Assembly: GCA_017311185.1 (NCBI GenBank)
Contig: JAESUZ010002694.1
Coordinates: 372,001-436,000, forward strand
Length of the DNA stretch: 64,000 bases
Direction: 5' to 3'
DNA from: Proteles cristata cristata
Lineage: Eukaryota > Chordata > Mammalia > Carnivora > Hyaenidae
In this document: piece after piece, positions 1 to 10,225 of the stretch
Numbering within the stretch: position 1 is the first letter of the stretch
Layout: each line of letters begins with the position of its first letter
Made by a program: the position numbers and the translations under genes
The notes under the pieces: model-generated
Database searches by the model: none
The model's input: the letters and a program-made list of their open reading frames with translations, nothing else
Told to the model about the DNA's origin: nothing

Positions 1-68
1 TTAAAGATCCATACATAACCAGTTCCAAATTAACACGGGAGTCTCTTGTTTTAAAACACTTTTACTAA

Positions 69-285
69 GGGGTGCCTGGGTGGCTCAGTCAGTTAAGCGT
101 CCAGCTTCGACTCAGATCATGATCTTGTGGTTCATGGGTTCCAGCCCTGCATCGGGCTCTGTGCTGACTGCCACCTCAGAGCCTGGAGCCTGTTTCAAAT
201 TCTGTATCTCCCTCTCTCTCTGACCCTCCCCTGCTCACGCTCCCTCTCTCAGTAATAAATAAAACATTAAAAAATAAAAATACAT
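69..285 (+). mobile_element. SINEC_Fc-type tRNA-derived SINE
   Basis: Full-length felid SINE. It begins with GGGGTGCCTGGGTGGCTCAG, the tRNA-like head. A box-A-like TGGCTCAGTCAGTTAAGCG and a degraded box B (GGGTTCCAGCCC) mark the internal RNA polymerase III promoter. A CT-rich tract and an A-rich tail with AATAAATAAAAC follow. The 9-bp target duplication TTTTACTAA occurs at 60-68 and 286-294. The body has 'CTGACTGCCACCTCAGAG' and 'CTGACCCTCCCC', the diagnostic form shared with the youngest-looking copies in this window. It is non-coding and was mobilised in trans by L1. Confidence 0.95.
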
Positions 286-294
286 TTTTACTAA

Positions 295-1062
295 TGCTGA
301 TATCTTCTGGAAGACATGTTATTATTATGTATAATTAGTCATCATATTTGTAAAGTTAGGTAAAACTATTTAATGCTGATTTTTAGACTTCACAACTAAT
401 TCCAAGTATCCAAAATGAATAATATTCACTCACATATATTCTAAAATTAGGTGGTCCTTGACCTCTTTACAATTTAATTTCATTTCTTTTATGCCATATT
501 TACTTTTTTATGAAGAAACATCCCATGTCAATCATGACAACACCTGGAAGCATTTGGGCTCCGTCATGGTGCTGATTGCTGGTTTTGACGTTGACTTTCC
601 TACTCACTTCTGAAGAAATTAATTGAAATCCTGAGTTTGAAGCTTGGTTTCAGGAGCAGCTCTCCCATTTAGGACGCTTAGAATTCCGAGCCATTTCCTT
701 TATGAGTGCGTGTCTTAGTAAAACAATGTCAGGGATTTGCCAGGAAGGTTGTGATTCTGTCTTTGTTCTTAAACTGAGGTCTGCTGCAGCCCACCTAGTA
801 GTTTCTTCATGCAGGTGGCTAACTGAAGCAAAGGCAACCTTGAAGAAAACCTAAAAACAGAATTTTCACTAATTGTAATTCTACACTTTGTTCTCACAGG
901 ATCGTGTACAAGTGGCAGGAAACCTAGAGAAAAATTTCCATCCTTACAGTGAACCCTCCAAATGCTTTAATCTCTGGTTTCTACTTGTGTGCTCTATACT
1001 CTGAGTGTTAAACTTTTCTCCTCACTCAGATAACCACACAAGTCATTACATCTGTCCATCTT
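295..1062. other. Repeat-poor DNA, nothing recognised
   Basis: About 770 bases of moderately AT-rich unique-looking sequence between two SINEs. I see no coding-like open frame, RNA gene or repeat family in it. Confidence 0.5.
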
Positions 1063-1083
1063 TCTGCCGTATTGTATCTATTT

Positions 1084-1298
1084 TTTTTAATATATTTTTT
1101 TATTTATTTCTAGGAGAGAGAGACAGCGTGAGCAGGGGAGGGTCAGAGAGAGAGGGAGATACAGATTCTGAAATAGGCTCCAGGCTCTGAGCTGACAGTC
1201 AGCACAGAGCCCGACGCGGGGCTAGAACGCATGAACCGCGAGATCATGACCTAAGCAAAAGTCAGACGCTTAACCGACTAAGCCACCCAGGCGCCCCA
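1084..1298 (-). mobile_element. SINEC_Fc-type SINE, young
   Basis: Reverse-oriented copy: T-rich tail first, head ending in ...CCACCCAGGCGCCCC. It is flanked by a perfect 21-bp target duplication (1063-1083 and 1299-1319), the longest exact one in the window. The body carries the 'CTGACCCTCCCC' and GAAATAAATAAAA-type features. The long exact duplication and near-consensus sequence suggest a recent insertion. The 61-codon open frame across this copy is a by-product of the repeat. Confidence 0.95.
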
Positions 1299-1469
1299 TC
1301 TGCCGTATTGTATCTATTTAAGCAAAACGCATGTGCAACTTTTCTTCTCGCAGTGTATTGGAGTGTTGCTAACTTCCTAAATGATGATTCATTTGACTAG
1401 TATGTAGATCAAGTAACACTAGTTGAAAACATTTTCGTTTTCTTATGCCTTTTTTAAGCATTTGAATGC

Positions 1470-1575
1470 TTTTTATTTATTTTTTTAAGGATTTTATTTT
1501 TAAGTAATCCCCATGCCCAGTGTGGGGCTCAAAACGACAGTCACATGCTCCACTGACCAAGCGCTTTGTCACCCC
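1470..1575 (-). mobile_element. Short older CAN-type SINE
   Basis: Reads, reversed, as a carnivoran SINE lacking the long CT-rich tract. The T-rich tail (AAGGATTTTATTTTTAAGTAA) is followed by CCCAGTGTGGGGCTC and a degenerate head ending GTCACCCC. This is the short form (about 105 bp) typical of older carnivoran tRNA SINEs rather than of the felid-specific type. No clear target duplication is visible. Confidence 0.75.
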
Positions 1576-1663
1576 TAAATGTATTTAAAGAGATTCTGAC
1601 CACTGTTTTCCTTCATGGAATGATTCTTCAAAATCCACTTGAAATTCATTAACTAACAATCTA

Positions 1664-1685
1664 AAATAATAATAATAATAATAAT
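1664..1685. repeat. (TAA)n microsatellite
   Basis: About seven tandem AAT/TAA units, uninterrupted. Not associated with a recognised SINE tail. Confidence 0.9.
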
Positions 1686-1799
1686 GTAGCACCATACTCA
1701 GGGAAAGCTCATGGTCTGCTTAGATCAACCTGTTCTTCCTGTCTTAAATATTAAAAGCCTGAAACTACTGACAAAAAGGGGTTATAAACTTTAATACAG

Positions 1800-2700
1800 T
1801 TAAGTTGCTGATGAAACTCACTACAGTTGAGATAGAAGAACATTTAAAAGAAATATTCCACCATGAGGAAGGTTAAAATACCTGCTGAATCCAGAGCTCC
1901 TGCTGGTGTAGACCAGTTCACAGAGAAGGCCCCTACCCATAAGTCCCTGGGGCACAATGGTCGCCTAAGACAAAGGCTGAATCTGAGCAGAAAATGCTGC
2001 ACCCACCATGTTTACATGTGTCGATCAAGTAAGAGGTCGCCACTGTGGGAGCGAGACAAAAGCATGAACAGCACTCCTTGTCTGAGGAAGACCTAAGGCT
2101 AGGGTTGAACAGACACTGAGATGAACTTTCTGGGAAATCAGACCCCAAGTTAAGTACAAAGTATGTTAGAGAAATTTGAACGCAGTGGTACTTTGATGGT
2201 TGACCACAGCAACAACAAAACTGAAACTCAGCTCAACTCTCTGACATTGGTATATCATTCCACACTATAGCTCTAGCAGAAGCAGGAAACTCAAAATAAC
2301 AGTAATTAATATCTTCTATCTATAGAGAAGACAAGGGACATATGTAAGATTAAAGAGATAATTTCTAGCAGAAAAACAGACACGTAAAGAAAAATCAGTG
2401 GAAAAACCAATTCGAAGAACATAGTAAATGGCTAGTTCTGCCTTTGATGAATCAATCAGTAGACTTGACACAGGAGGAAAATAAGCATTAAACTTGAAGA
2501 TAGCTCAGTATAAATTTTCTAAACTGAAATGAAAAGTAAAAAGAAGAGGGAGAGGGAAAAATGGGAAGAAAAACCAGATCAGAACATCCAAGGACTGCAA
2601 GATAGTATCAAATCATCAAATACATGTGTGAAAGGAATCTAAGAAAGAAAGAAGCTGGATGGGGTAGGATCAGTATTTTAAGATGTAATAGTTGAGGGCT
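1800..2700 (+). mobile_element. Degraded L1M 5'/ORF1-region fragment
   Basis: The stretch around 2530-2680 aligns by eye with the ORF1 region of old mammalian L1M elements: 'AGAACATCCAAGGACTGCAA', then a degenerate 'ATACATGTGTGAAAGGAATC', where L1 has the conserved 'nucleic-acid-binding' N-terminal segment. The upstream 700 bases look like the matching 5' UTR and ORF1 start but are heavily decayed. No open frame survives. The subfamily and the 5' boundary (1800) are uncertain. Confidence 0.5.
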
Positions 2701-2985
2701 GTGAAAACACTCTGTATGATATTACAGTGAAGGGTCTGTCTTTATACATTTATCAAAACCCACAGGAAGTGCAACACCAAGAGAGAACCTTATGGTGAGC
2801 TATGGAAATTGGGTGATTATGATGTGTTAATGTCAGTTCAGCCTTGGTATAAATTGTCCCATCTGGTGAGTACTGTTGATAATGGAGGAGGCTATACATG
2901 TGTGGGATCTGTGTGTATTGCGGACCCTCTCAATTTTGTTGTAAATCTAAATCTTCTCTTTAAAGAAAAAAGTAGAAAAGAATGG
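2700..2985 (+). mobile_element. Ancient L1-like 3' end
   Basis: A recognisable old interspersed repeat: 'TTATACATTTATCAAAACCC', 'TGGGTGATTATGATGTGTTA', 'GATAATGGAGGAGGCTATAC' and 'CTCAATTTTGTTGTAAATCT', ending in an A-rich tail. I take it as the 3' UTR of an L1M-type or ORF1-only (HAL1-like) element. It directly follows the ORF1-region fragment on the same strand, so the two may be one internally deleted element. The exact subfamily is not assigned. Confidence 0.45.
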
Positions 2986-3199
2986 CTGATAAAGTTGTTT
3001 TTTGTTGTTGTTCTGGTGTAGTTCACAGTGTTTTATCAGTTTGAGGTATACAATGTAATGATTCAACAATTCTGTACCTATCTCAGTGCTCATCACAATT
3101 AAGTGTCCTTTTTAATCCCCATCATCTATTTCTCCCATCCCCCAGCCTACCTCCCCTCTGGTACCATCCACTTGTTCTCTATTGTTAAGAGTTTGTTTT

Positions 3200-3400
3200 G
3201 GGGGCATCTGGATGGCTCAGTCAGTTAAGCATCTGACTTCGGCTCAGATCATGATCTTGGTTCATGATTTCAAGCTACACATCAGGCTCTGTGCTGACAG
3301 CTCAGATCCTGGAGCCTACTTCGGATTCTGTGTCTCCCTCTTTCTGCCCTTCCCCTGCTCACGCTCTCTTTCTCAAAAATAAACAATTTTTTTTTAAAAA
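3200..3400 (+). mobile_element. SINEC_Fc-type SINE nested in L1 3' UTR
   Basis: Head GGGGGCATCTGGATGGCTCA and tail CAAAAATAAACAATTTTTTT. It is flanked by a 13-bp duplication of L1 3' UTR sequence, AAGAGTTTGTTTT (3187-3199) and AAGAGTCTGTTTT (3401-3413), with one mismatch. It therefore inserted after the host L1. Confidence 0.93.
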
Positions 3401-3629
3401 AAGAGTCTGTTTTTTGGTTTGTCTCCTTTTATTTTCTGTTGTTCATTTGTTTTGTTTATTTCTTAAATCCCACATATGAGTGAAATCATATGGTATTTGT
3501 CCATCATTGACTGACATTTTACTTAGCATTATAGTCTCTAGCTCTATCCATGTTGTTTCAAATGGCAAGATTTCATTCTTTTTTATGGCTGAATGATATT
3601 CCATTGTGTATACATACCACATCTTCTTT

Positions 3630-4494
3630 TTTTTAATAGTTTATTATCAAGTTGGTTTCCACATAACACCTCATTCTCATCCCCACAAGTGCCCTCCTCC
3701 ATGCCCATCACTCCCTTTCCCCTCTCTCCCACCCCCATCAGCCCTCCATTTGTTCTCGGCATTCAAGAGTCTCTCATGGTTTGCCTCCCTCCCTCTCCCC
3801 AACTATTTTTCCCCTTCCCCTCCTGCATCATCCTCCATTAAGTTCCTCCTAATCCTCCTATACGTGCAAACATATGGTATCTGTCCTTCTCTGCCTGACT
3901 TATTTCCCTCAGCATAACACCCTTTCAAGTTCCATCCATGTTGCTACACATGGCCAGATTTCATTCTTTCTCCTTGCCATGTAGTATTCCATTGTATAGA
4001 TAAACCACATCTTCTTGATACATTCGCTAGCTGTTGGACATTTAGGCTCTTTCCATGATTTGGCTATTGTCAAAAGGGCTGCTATGAATATTGGGGTCCA
4101 TGTGCCCCTATGCATCAGCACTCCTGGATCCCTTGAGTAAATTCCTAGGAGTGCTATTGCTGGGTCATAGGGGAGTTCTATTGTTAATATTTTGAGGAAC
4201 CTCCACACTCTTTTCCAGAGGGGCTGTACCAGGTTACATTCCCACCAACAGTGTAGGAGGGTGCCCGTTTCTCCACATCCTCGCCAGCATCTAGAGTTCT
4301 CTGATTTGCTCATTTTAGCCACTCTGACTGGCATGAGGTGGTATCTAAGTGTGGTTTTGATTTGTATTTCCCTGATGAGGAGGGATGCTGAGCATCATTT
4401 CATGTGTCTGTTGGCCATCTGGACGTCCTCTTTGGAGAAGTGTCTGTTCATGTCTTCTGCTCATTTCTTCACTGAATTGTCTGTTTTTCAGTTG
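3630..4494 (-). mobile_element. 5'-truncated younger felid L1 nested in the old L1
   Basis: An 865-bp L1 3' end (3' UTR plus the last part of ORF2) whose sequence closely matches the L1 at 21.8-27.2 kb rather than its host. It is flanked by a 17-bp target duplication with one mismatch (3613-3629 and 4495-4511) made of old-L1 ORF2 sequence. It sits in the same orientation as the host element. The T-rich start (tail) at 3630 and the abrupt inner end at 4494 are the classic signature of target-primed reverse transcription that stopped early. Confidence 0.93.
3909..4334 (-). pseudogene. L1 ORF2 C-terminal fragment (nested copy)
   Basis: A 141-codon open stretch equal to the end of ORF2. It contains the Cys-rich motif C-x3-C-x7-H-x4-C (C-W-R-G-C ... 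L-H-C-W-W-E-C) and the Y-T-M-E-Y-Y segment that precedes the ORF2 terminus. The endonuclease and reverse transcriptase domains are absent because the insertion is 5'-truncated, so the fragment cannot support retrotransposition. It aligns along its length with the 26030-26959 reading frame of the other felid L1. Confidence 0.9.
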
Positions 4495-5186
4495 CATATC
4501 ACATCTTCTTTCTCCATTCATCCACTTGGGCTGCTTCCATAATTTGGTGTTTGTAAATAATAATGTAGTAAACATAGGAGTGCATATATATTTCCACATT
4601 AGTGTTTTTATATTCTTGGGGTAAAACCCAGTAGTGAAATTACTGGATCATATGGTAGTTCTATTTTTCATTTTTTGAGGAACCTCCATACTGTTTTCCA
4701 CAGTGACTGAACCAGTTTGCATTCCCACAGTGCATGAGAGTTGCTTTCTGCTCACATCCTCACCAAAATCTGTTATTTCTTGTGTTCTTGATTTTATACA
4801 TTCAGGTTAAGTGTCAGGTGATACCATATTGTGGTTTTGATTTGCATTTCTCTGGTGATGAGTGATACTGAGCATCTCTTCACATGTCTGTTGGCGATCT
4901 GTATCTCTTCATTGAAGAAATGTCCATTCATGTCTCTAGCCCATTTCATAATTGGATTATTTGCTTTTTTGGTATTGAGTTGTATCAGTTCTCTTTTTAT
5001 ATATAATTTGGATACTGCATTTTATCAGATAAATCATTTCAAATATCTTCTCCTATTTAGTAGGTTGTTTTTTAGTTTTGTTGATTGCATCATTTGCTGT
5101 ATAGAATTTTTCTTAACTTTTGGCATAGTTTATTTTTGCTGTTGTTTCCATGCCTCAAGACATTTGTACAAAAAAAATTACTACAG

Positions 5187-5396
5187 GCGGGATGCCTAAG
5201 TGGCTCGGTCAGTTAAGTATCTGACTTCAGCTCAGGTCATGATCTCATAGTTCATGAGTTTGAGACTTATGTCGGGCTCTGTGCTGACAGCTCAGAGCTT
5301 GGAGCCTGCTTCAGATGCTGTGTCTCCTTCTCTCTCTGCCCCTCCCTTCCTAATGCTCTCTCTCTCTCTCAAAAATAAATAAACATTTAAAAATTT
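5187..5396 (+). mobile_element. SINEC_Fc-type SINE (first of a stacked pair)
   Basis: Head CGGGATGCCTAAGTGGCTCG, CT-rich tract, tail CAAAAATAAATAAACATTTA. Flanked by AAAAAAATTACTACAG (5171-5186) and AAAAAAATTATTACAG (5397-5412). The downstream duplication doubles as the upstream flank of the next SINE. Confidence 0.93.
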
Positions 5397-5412
5397 AAAA
5401 AAATTATTACAG

Positions 5413-5627
5413 GGTGCCTGTGTGACTTAGTCAATTAAAACTGTCTGACTCTAGATTTTGACTCAGGTCATGATCCCATGGTTCATGACATCAAGCACCA
5501 TGTTAGGCTCTTCTCTGACAGCTCAGAACCTGCTTGGGATCTCTTTCTTTCTCTCTTTCTGCCCTTTCCCTGCTATCTCCATCTCTCTCACTCTCTCCTA
5601 AAATAAACATTTAAAACAGAAAATAAC
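5413..5627 (+). mobile_element. SINEC-type SINE (second of a stacked pair)
   Basis: A more diverged copy of the variant carrying 'GACTCTAGATTTTGACTCAG' in place of the usual '...GACTTCGGCTCAG'. The head is GGTGCCTGTGTGACTTAGTC and the tail AAAATAAACATTTAAAACAG. It directly abuts the 3' duplication of the upstream SINE. A third, decayed copy of the target (ATGCTACAG) follows at about 5634-5642, after which the L1 resumes. Confidence 0.88.
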
Positions 5628-8021
5628 AAACAATGCTACAGCCGATGTCAGAGAAATTACTGCCTGTGCTTTTTTCTAGGACTTTTATGGTTTCAGGTCT
5701 CACATTTAGATTTTTAATCCATTTTTGAGCCTACTTTTGTGTACGGTGTAAAAAAGTGATCCAGTTTCATTCTTTTGCATGTAGCCATCCAGTTTTCCCA
5801 ATACTGTTTGTTGAAGAGAGAGTCTTTTCCATTGCATATTCTTGCCCCTTTTGTCAAAGATTAACTGTACAATTGTGAGTTTATTTCTGGGCTTTCTGTT
5901 CTGTTCCATTGATCTCTGTGTCTATTTTTGTGCCAGTAACATAACTGTTTTGATTATTAGAGTTTTGTAGTATAACTTGAAATCTGGAATTGTGATGCCT
6001 CCAGGTTTTTTTTTTCCAAGATTGCCTTGGCTATTTAGGGTTATGTAGTTTCATATAAATTTTAGCATTTTTTGTCCTAGCTCTGTGAAAAATGTGATTG
6101 ATATTTGGATATGGATGGTATTAAACCTATAATTTTCTTTGGGTAGTGTGGACATTTTTACAATATGTGTTCTTCCAGTCCATGAACATGGAATATCTTT
6201 CCATCTGTTTGTATCTTCTTCAATTTCTTTTGACAGTGTACATGTCTTTCACCTGCTTTGTTATGCTTATCCCTAGGTATTTTATTATTTTTGTTGCAAT
6301 TGTAAATGGGTTTGTTTTCTTAATTTCTCATTCTGATGCTTCATTATTAGTGTATAGAAGTGCAATGGATTTCTGTACACTTATTTTGTATCTTGCAACC
6401 CTACTGAATTCACTTATCAGTTCTATTAGTTTCTTGTTGGAGTCCTTTGGGTTTTCTATATATTGTATCATGTCATCTGCAAATAGTGAAAGTTTTTTAC
6501 TTCTCCATTACCAATTTCATTGCCTTTTATTCCTTTTCCTTATCCACTTGCTATGGCTAGAATTCCCATTACTATGTTGAATAAAAGTGGTGAGAGTGGA
6601 CATCCCAGCCTTGTTATTGACCCTAAGGGAAAAGCTTTCAGGTTTCTATCATTGAGGATGATGTTAGTTATAGCCTTTCCATTTTTGGTCTTTGATATGT
6701 TGAGATATGGTCCCTCTAAACCTACTTTGTTGAGGACCTTTATCATGAATGTATATTGTACTTTGTCAAATGGTTTTTCTGAATATATTGAAATGATCAT
6801 ATGATTTTTATCCTTTGTCTTCTTGATGTGATGGATCACAATGATTGATTTGCAAATAGTGAATTACCCTTGCATCCAAGAATAAATCCCACTGGATTGT
6901 GGTAAATTATTTTTTTAATGGAATCACTTTGCTAATATTTTGTTGGAGATTTTTACTTCTGTGTTCATCAGAGATATTGGTCTGTAGTTCTCTTTTTTGT
7001 GGTATTTTTATTTGGTTTTGATATCAGGTTAATGCTGGCCTCATTGAATGGAATTGGAAGTTTTCTTTCCTCTTCTATATGTTGGAATAGTTTGAGAGGG
7101 ATAGGTATGAACTTTTCTTTAAATATTTGGTAGGATTTCCCTGTGAAGCTATCTGTCCTTGGGCTTTTGTTTGTTGGGAGGTTTTTGATTACTGATTCTA
7201 TTTCATTGCTGGTAATTAGTCTGTTTAAAGTTTCTACTCATACTGTTCCAGTTTTGGTAGATTATATGTTTTCAGGAATTTATCCATTTCTTCTAGGTTA
7301 TCCAATTTGTTGGCATATAATTTTTCATAATATTATCTTACAGTCCTTTGTATTTCTGTGATGTTTGTTGTTATTTTTCTTCTTTCATTTCTGGTTTTGT
7401 GTTTTGAGTTCTCTCTCTCCCTTTCTCACTCTCCCTCAAGAGTCTTGCTAAAAGTGTATCAATTTGTTATCTTTGATGAAGAACCAATTCCTGGCTTCAT
7501 GATCTGTTTTCTTGATTTTCTTACTTTCTATGTCATTTATTTATGCTCTGATCTTTATTATTTTCTTCTTTCTGCTACTTTGGTTTTGTTCTTATTTTTT
7601 AGCTTCTTTAGGTTTAAGCTTAGGTTGTTTATTTGAGATTGTTTTTGGTTTCTTGACATAGGCCTGCATTGCTATAAAATTCCGTCTTAGAACCACTTTT
7701 GCTTTATCCAAAATATTTTGGACCATTGTATTTTCATTTTTATTTGTCTCCATGTTGATTTTTGATTTCTTTGTGGACCCATTCATTGTTTAGTAACATG
7801 TTATTTAACCTCCATATATTTGTGCTCTATCCAGATTTTTTTTTTTTTTGTGGTTGATTTATAGTTTCTTAGTGTATTTGTCAGAAAAGACACATGGTAG
7901 GATTTTGATGTTTGAATTTATTGAGGCTTGTTTTGTGGCTTAATATGTGATATCCTGGAGAATATTTCATGTGCACTTGAAAAGTGCTGTTGTTTTAGGA
8001 TGAAATAATCTTTTCATAATT

Positions 8022-8201
8022 ATTTTAAGTTTATTTATTTTGAGAGAGAGTGCAGGGGAGGGGGAGAGAGAGAGGGAGAGAGAGATTCCTAAGCAGGCTC
8101 TGCACTGTCAGCATGGAATCTGATGTAGGGCTTGAGCTCACAAACCATGAGACCATGAAACCAAGAGTTGGGCATTAACTGACTGAGCCACTCAGGTGCC
8201 C
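8022..8201 (-). mobile_element. SINEC_Fc-type SINE in old L1 ORF2
   Basis: TTTAAGTTTATTTATTTTGA tail side, GA-rich (CT-tract reversed) middle, and a head ending GCCACTCAGGTGCCCC. The old L1 sequence continues on both sides. The target duplication is too decayed to define. Confidence 0.9.
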
Positions 8202-8983
8202 CTGGAATATTCTGAATCTGTCCATTAGATCCATCTGCTTCAATGTATCATTCAAAACCAGTGTTTATTATTGAGTTTCTATTTGGATGATCGGTCCATT
8301 GGTGTAAGTGGGTGTTAAATCCCCTACTATTATTGTATTATTATTAATTACTTCCTTTATATTGTAGTTAACTACCTTAAGTATGTGGGTGCTCTCATGT
8401 TGGGCACATGACTATTTACAATCATTCTATCTTTGTTTTTAATTATTCCCTTTATGTTTATATAATGTCACTTTGTCTCTTTTTTTCTTCACTTTGTCAC
8501 TTGTTACCTTCTTTGTTTTAAAATCTATTTTTCCAATATAAGTATTGCTACTCTGACTTTCTTTTGACATACATTTCCATGATAAATATTTCTCCATCCC
8601 TTCACTTTCAATGCGCAGGTGTCTTTAGATCTGAAATGAGTCATTGGTGGTTCTCATTTTTTATCCATTCATCACTCTATGTCTTTAATTGGAGCATTTA
8701 GTCCATTTATATTTAAAGTAATTGTTGGTAGACAGATATTTATTGCCATTTTTTTTCTTGTTTTGTGGTTGTTTTTGTCGTTTTCCTCCATTCCTTTCTT
8801 TGCTTCCCCTCTTCTCTCATGATTAGTTGGCTTTCATTAGTGATGTACTTGGAGCCTTCTCTTTATTTTTTGCATATTGATTACTGGTTTTGATTTGCCA
8901 TTACCATTAGGTTTGTGTATGACATTTTTGCATGTAGTAATCTATATTAAGTCAATGGTCCCTTAAGTTAAACCTATTCTTTT

Positions 8984-9168
8984 TTTAAAGTATTAATTAT
9001 TTTTAATTTTAGAGTGAGGAGGGGCAGAGAGAGAGAGAGAGAGAATCTTAAGCAAGCTCCATGATCACCATGGAGCTTGATTCAGGATTCTGTCCCACAA
9101 CCCTGGGATCATTACCTGAGCTGAAATTAAGAGTCAGGTGCTCAACTGACTGAGCCATCCAGGCACCC
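8984..9168 (-). mobile_element. SINEC_Fc-type SINE in L1 inter-ORF region
   Basis: Reverse copy with a decayed tail, GGGGCAGAGAGAGAGAG tract and a head ending GAGCCATCCAGGCACCC. It is rather diverged. A weak duplication (AACCTATTCTTTTT and GAACTCATTCTTAA) brackets it. Confidence 0.88.
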
Positions 9169-9339
9169 ATGAACTCATTCTTAATTCTTTTTACCATAGA
9201 TTTTAGGTCTAAGGTGTCATTTTTACATCTTTGTATTTTGTGAGTTCCTCAACTGATTTTTACAGGTATATTTATTTTTAGTGCTTTGTGCTTCCTCTTT
9301 AGGTTCTCTTGCTTTTAATCTTTGCTTTTCACTCACAGG

Positions 9340-10225
9340 GTCCACCGTCTCATTTCTTGTAGGACTAGCTTTAGGGATCTTGAATTCCTTTAACTTTTGT
9401 TGTGTGGAAAATTCTCTTCTTCTGTTCTCATCGATAGCCTTGATGGATATAGTGTTCTTTTCTGCAGATTTTCCCTTTCAGAACTTTGAGTATAGCATGC
9501 CACTCCCTTCTGGCTTGCATAGTTTCTGCTGAAAACTCAGCTGATAGTGTTATGGGATTTCCCTTGTATGTTACTACTTTCTCTTACTGTTTTAAATTCT
9601 TTCTTTATCACTGCTTTATTCCACTTTTATGACTATGTGTCTTAGTGTGGACCTCTTTGAATTAATTTTGTTATGGGATATCTGTGCTTCCCAGATCTGG
9701 ATTTTTGTTTCTTTCCTGGATTTCTGTTTCTTCCTAATTTAGGAAGTTTTCAACTATTATTTCTTCAAACAGATTTTCTGTCCCCCTTTCTCTGTCTTTC
9801 CTCCTGGGACTCCTGTAATGCAGATGCTATTATGCCTGAAGAAGTCTCTGTGTTCCCTGAGTCTATTCTTATTTTGCATATTTTTTTCTCCTGCTCAGTT
9901 TAATTGCTTTCCATTACTGTGCTGTCCAGATCACTGGCTTGTTCTTCTGCTTTCTTTAGTTTACTATTTATCTGTCTAGTTTTAGTCTACTATTTATTTC
10001 ATCTAGTGTATTTTAATTTCGTTTATTGTGTTTTTCTTCCCTGATTAGTTATTTTTTTATATTTTCTTTTTGTTAAGGGACTCACTGAGGTCCTCTACTC
10101 TTTTCTCAAGTCCAATGAGTATCTTTATGGCCATTACTTTAAATTCTCTATCACGCATATTATTTATCTCTATTTCATTTAGGTCTCTTGTCCTCTTCTT
10201 TCACTTGGGACATATTCCGCGGTCT
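9340..10225 (-). pseudogene. Decayed L1 ORF1 of the old element
   Basis: Reverse-strand sequence aligns with L1 ORF1 from the N-terminal coiled-coil region (10100-10220) to the C-terminal domain, ending near 9345 (reversed AAAGCTAGTCCTACAAGAA, the L-V-L-Q-E type terminus). ORF1 normally encodes an RNA-binding trimeric chaperone. No frame longer than about 80 codons remains on this strand here, so it is a pseudogene. Confidence 0.7.

Larger units (their letters stand above)
3480..8740 (-). pseudogene. Decayed L1 ORF2 (endonuclease/reverse transcriptase) of the old element
   Basis: Reverse-strand remnants appear in the order expected for L1 ORF2. The endonuclease start (T-L-N-I-N-G-L-N-A-P-I-K, near 8670-8715) is followed shortly by a stop. 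Then come the A-K-V-V-L-R segment (7592-7786), a reverse-transcriptase block with [10 protein letters not shown] (6540-6839), the catalytic F-A-D-D still encoded at 6472-6483, and a later C-terminal piece (5706-5909). The ORF end lies near 3480. In the palm the usual D-A-E-K-A-F reads Y-S-E-K-P-F, so a metal-binding aspartate is lost. Interrupted by SINEs at 5187, 5413 and 8022 and by an L1 fragment at 3630-4494. Not functional. Confidence 0.85.
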
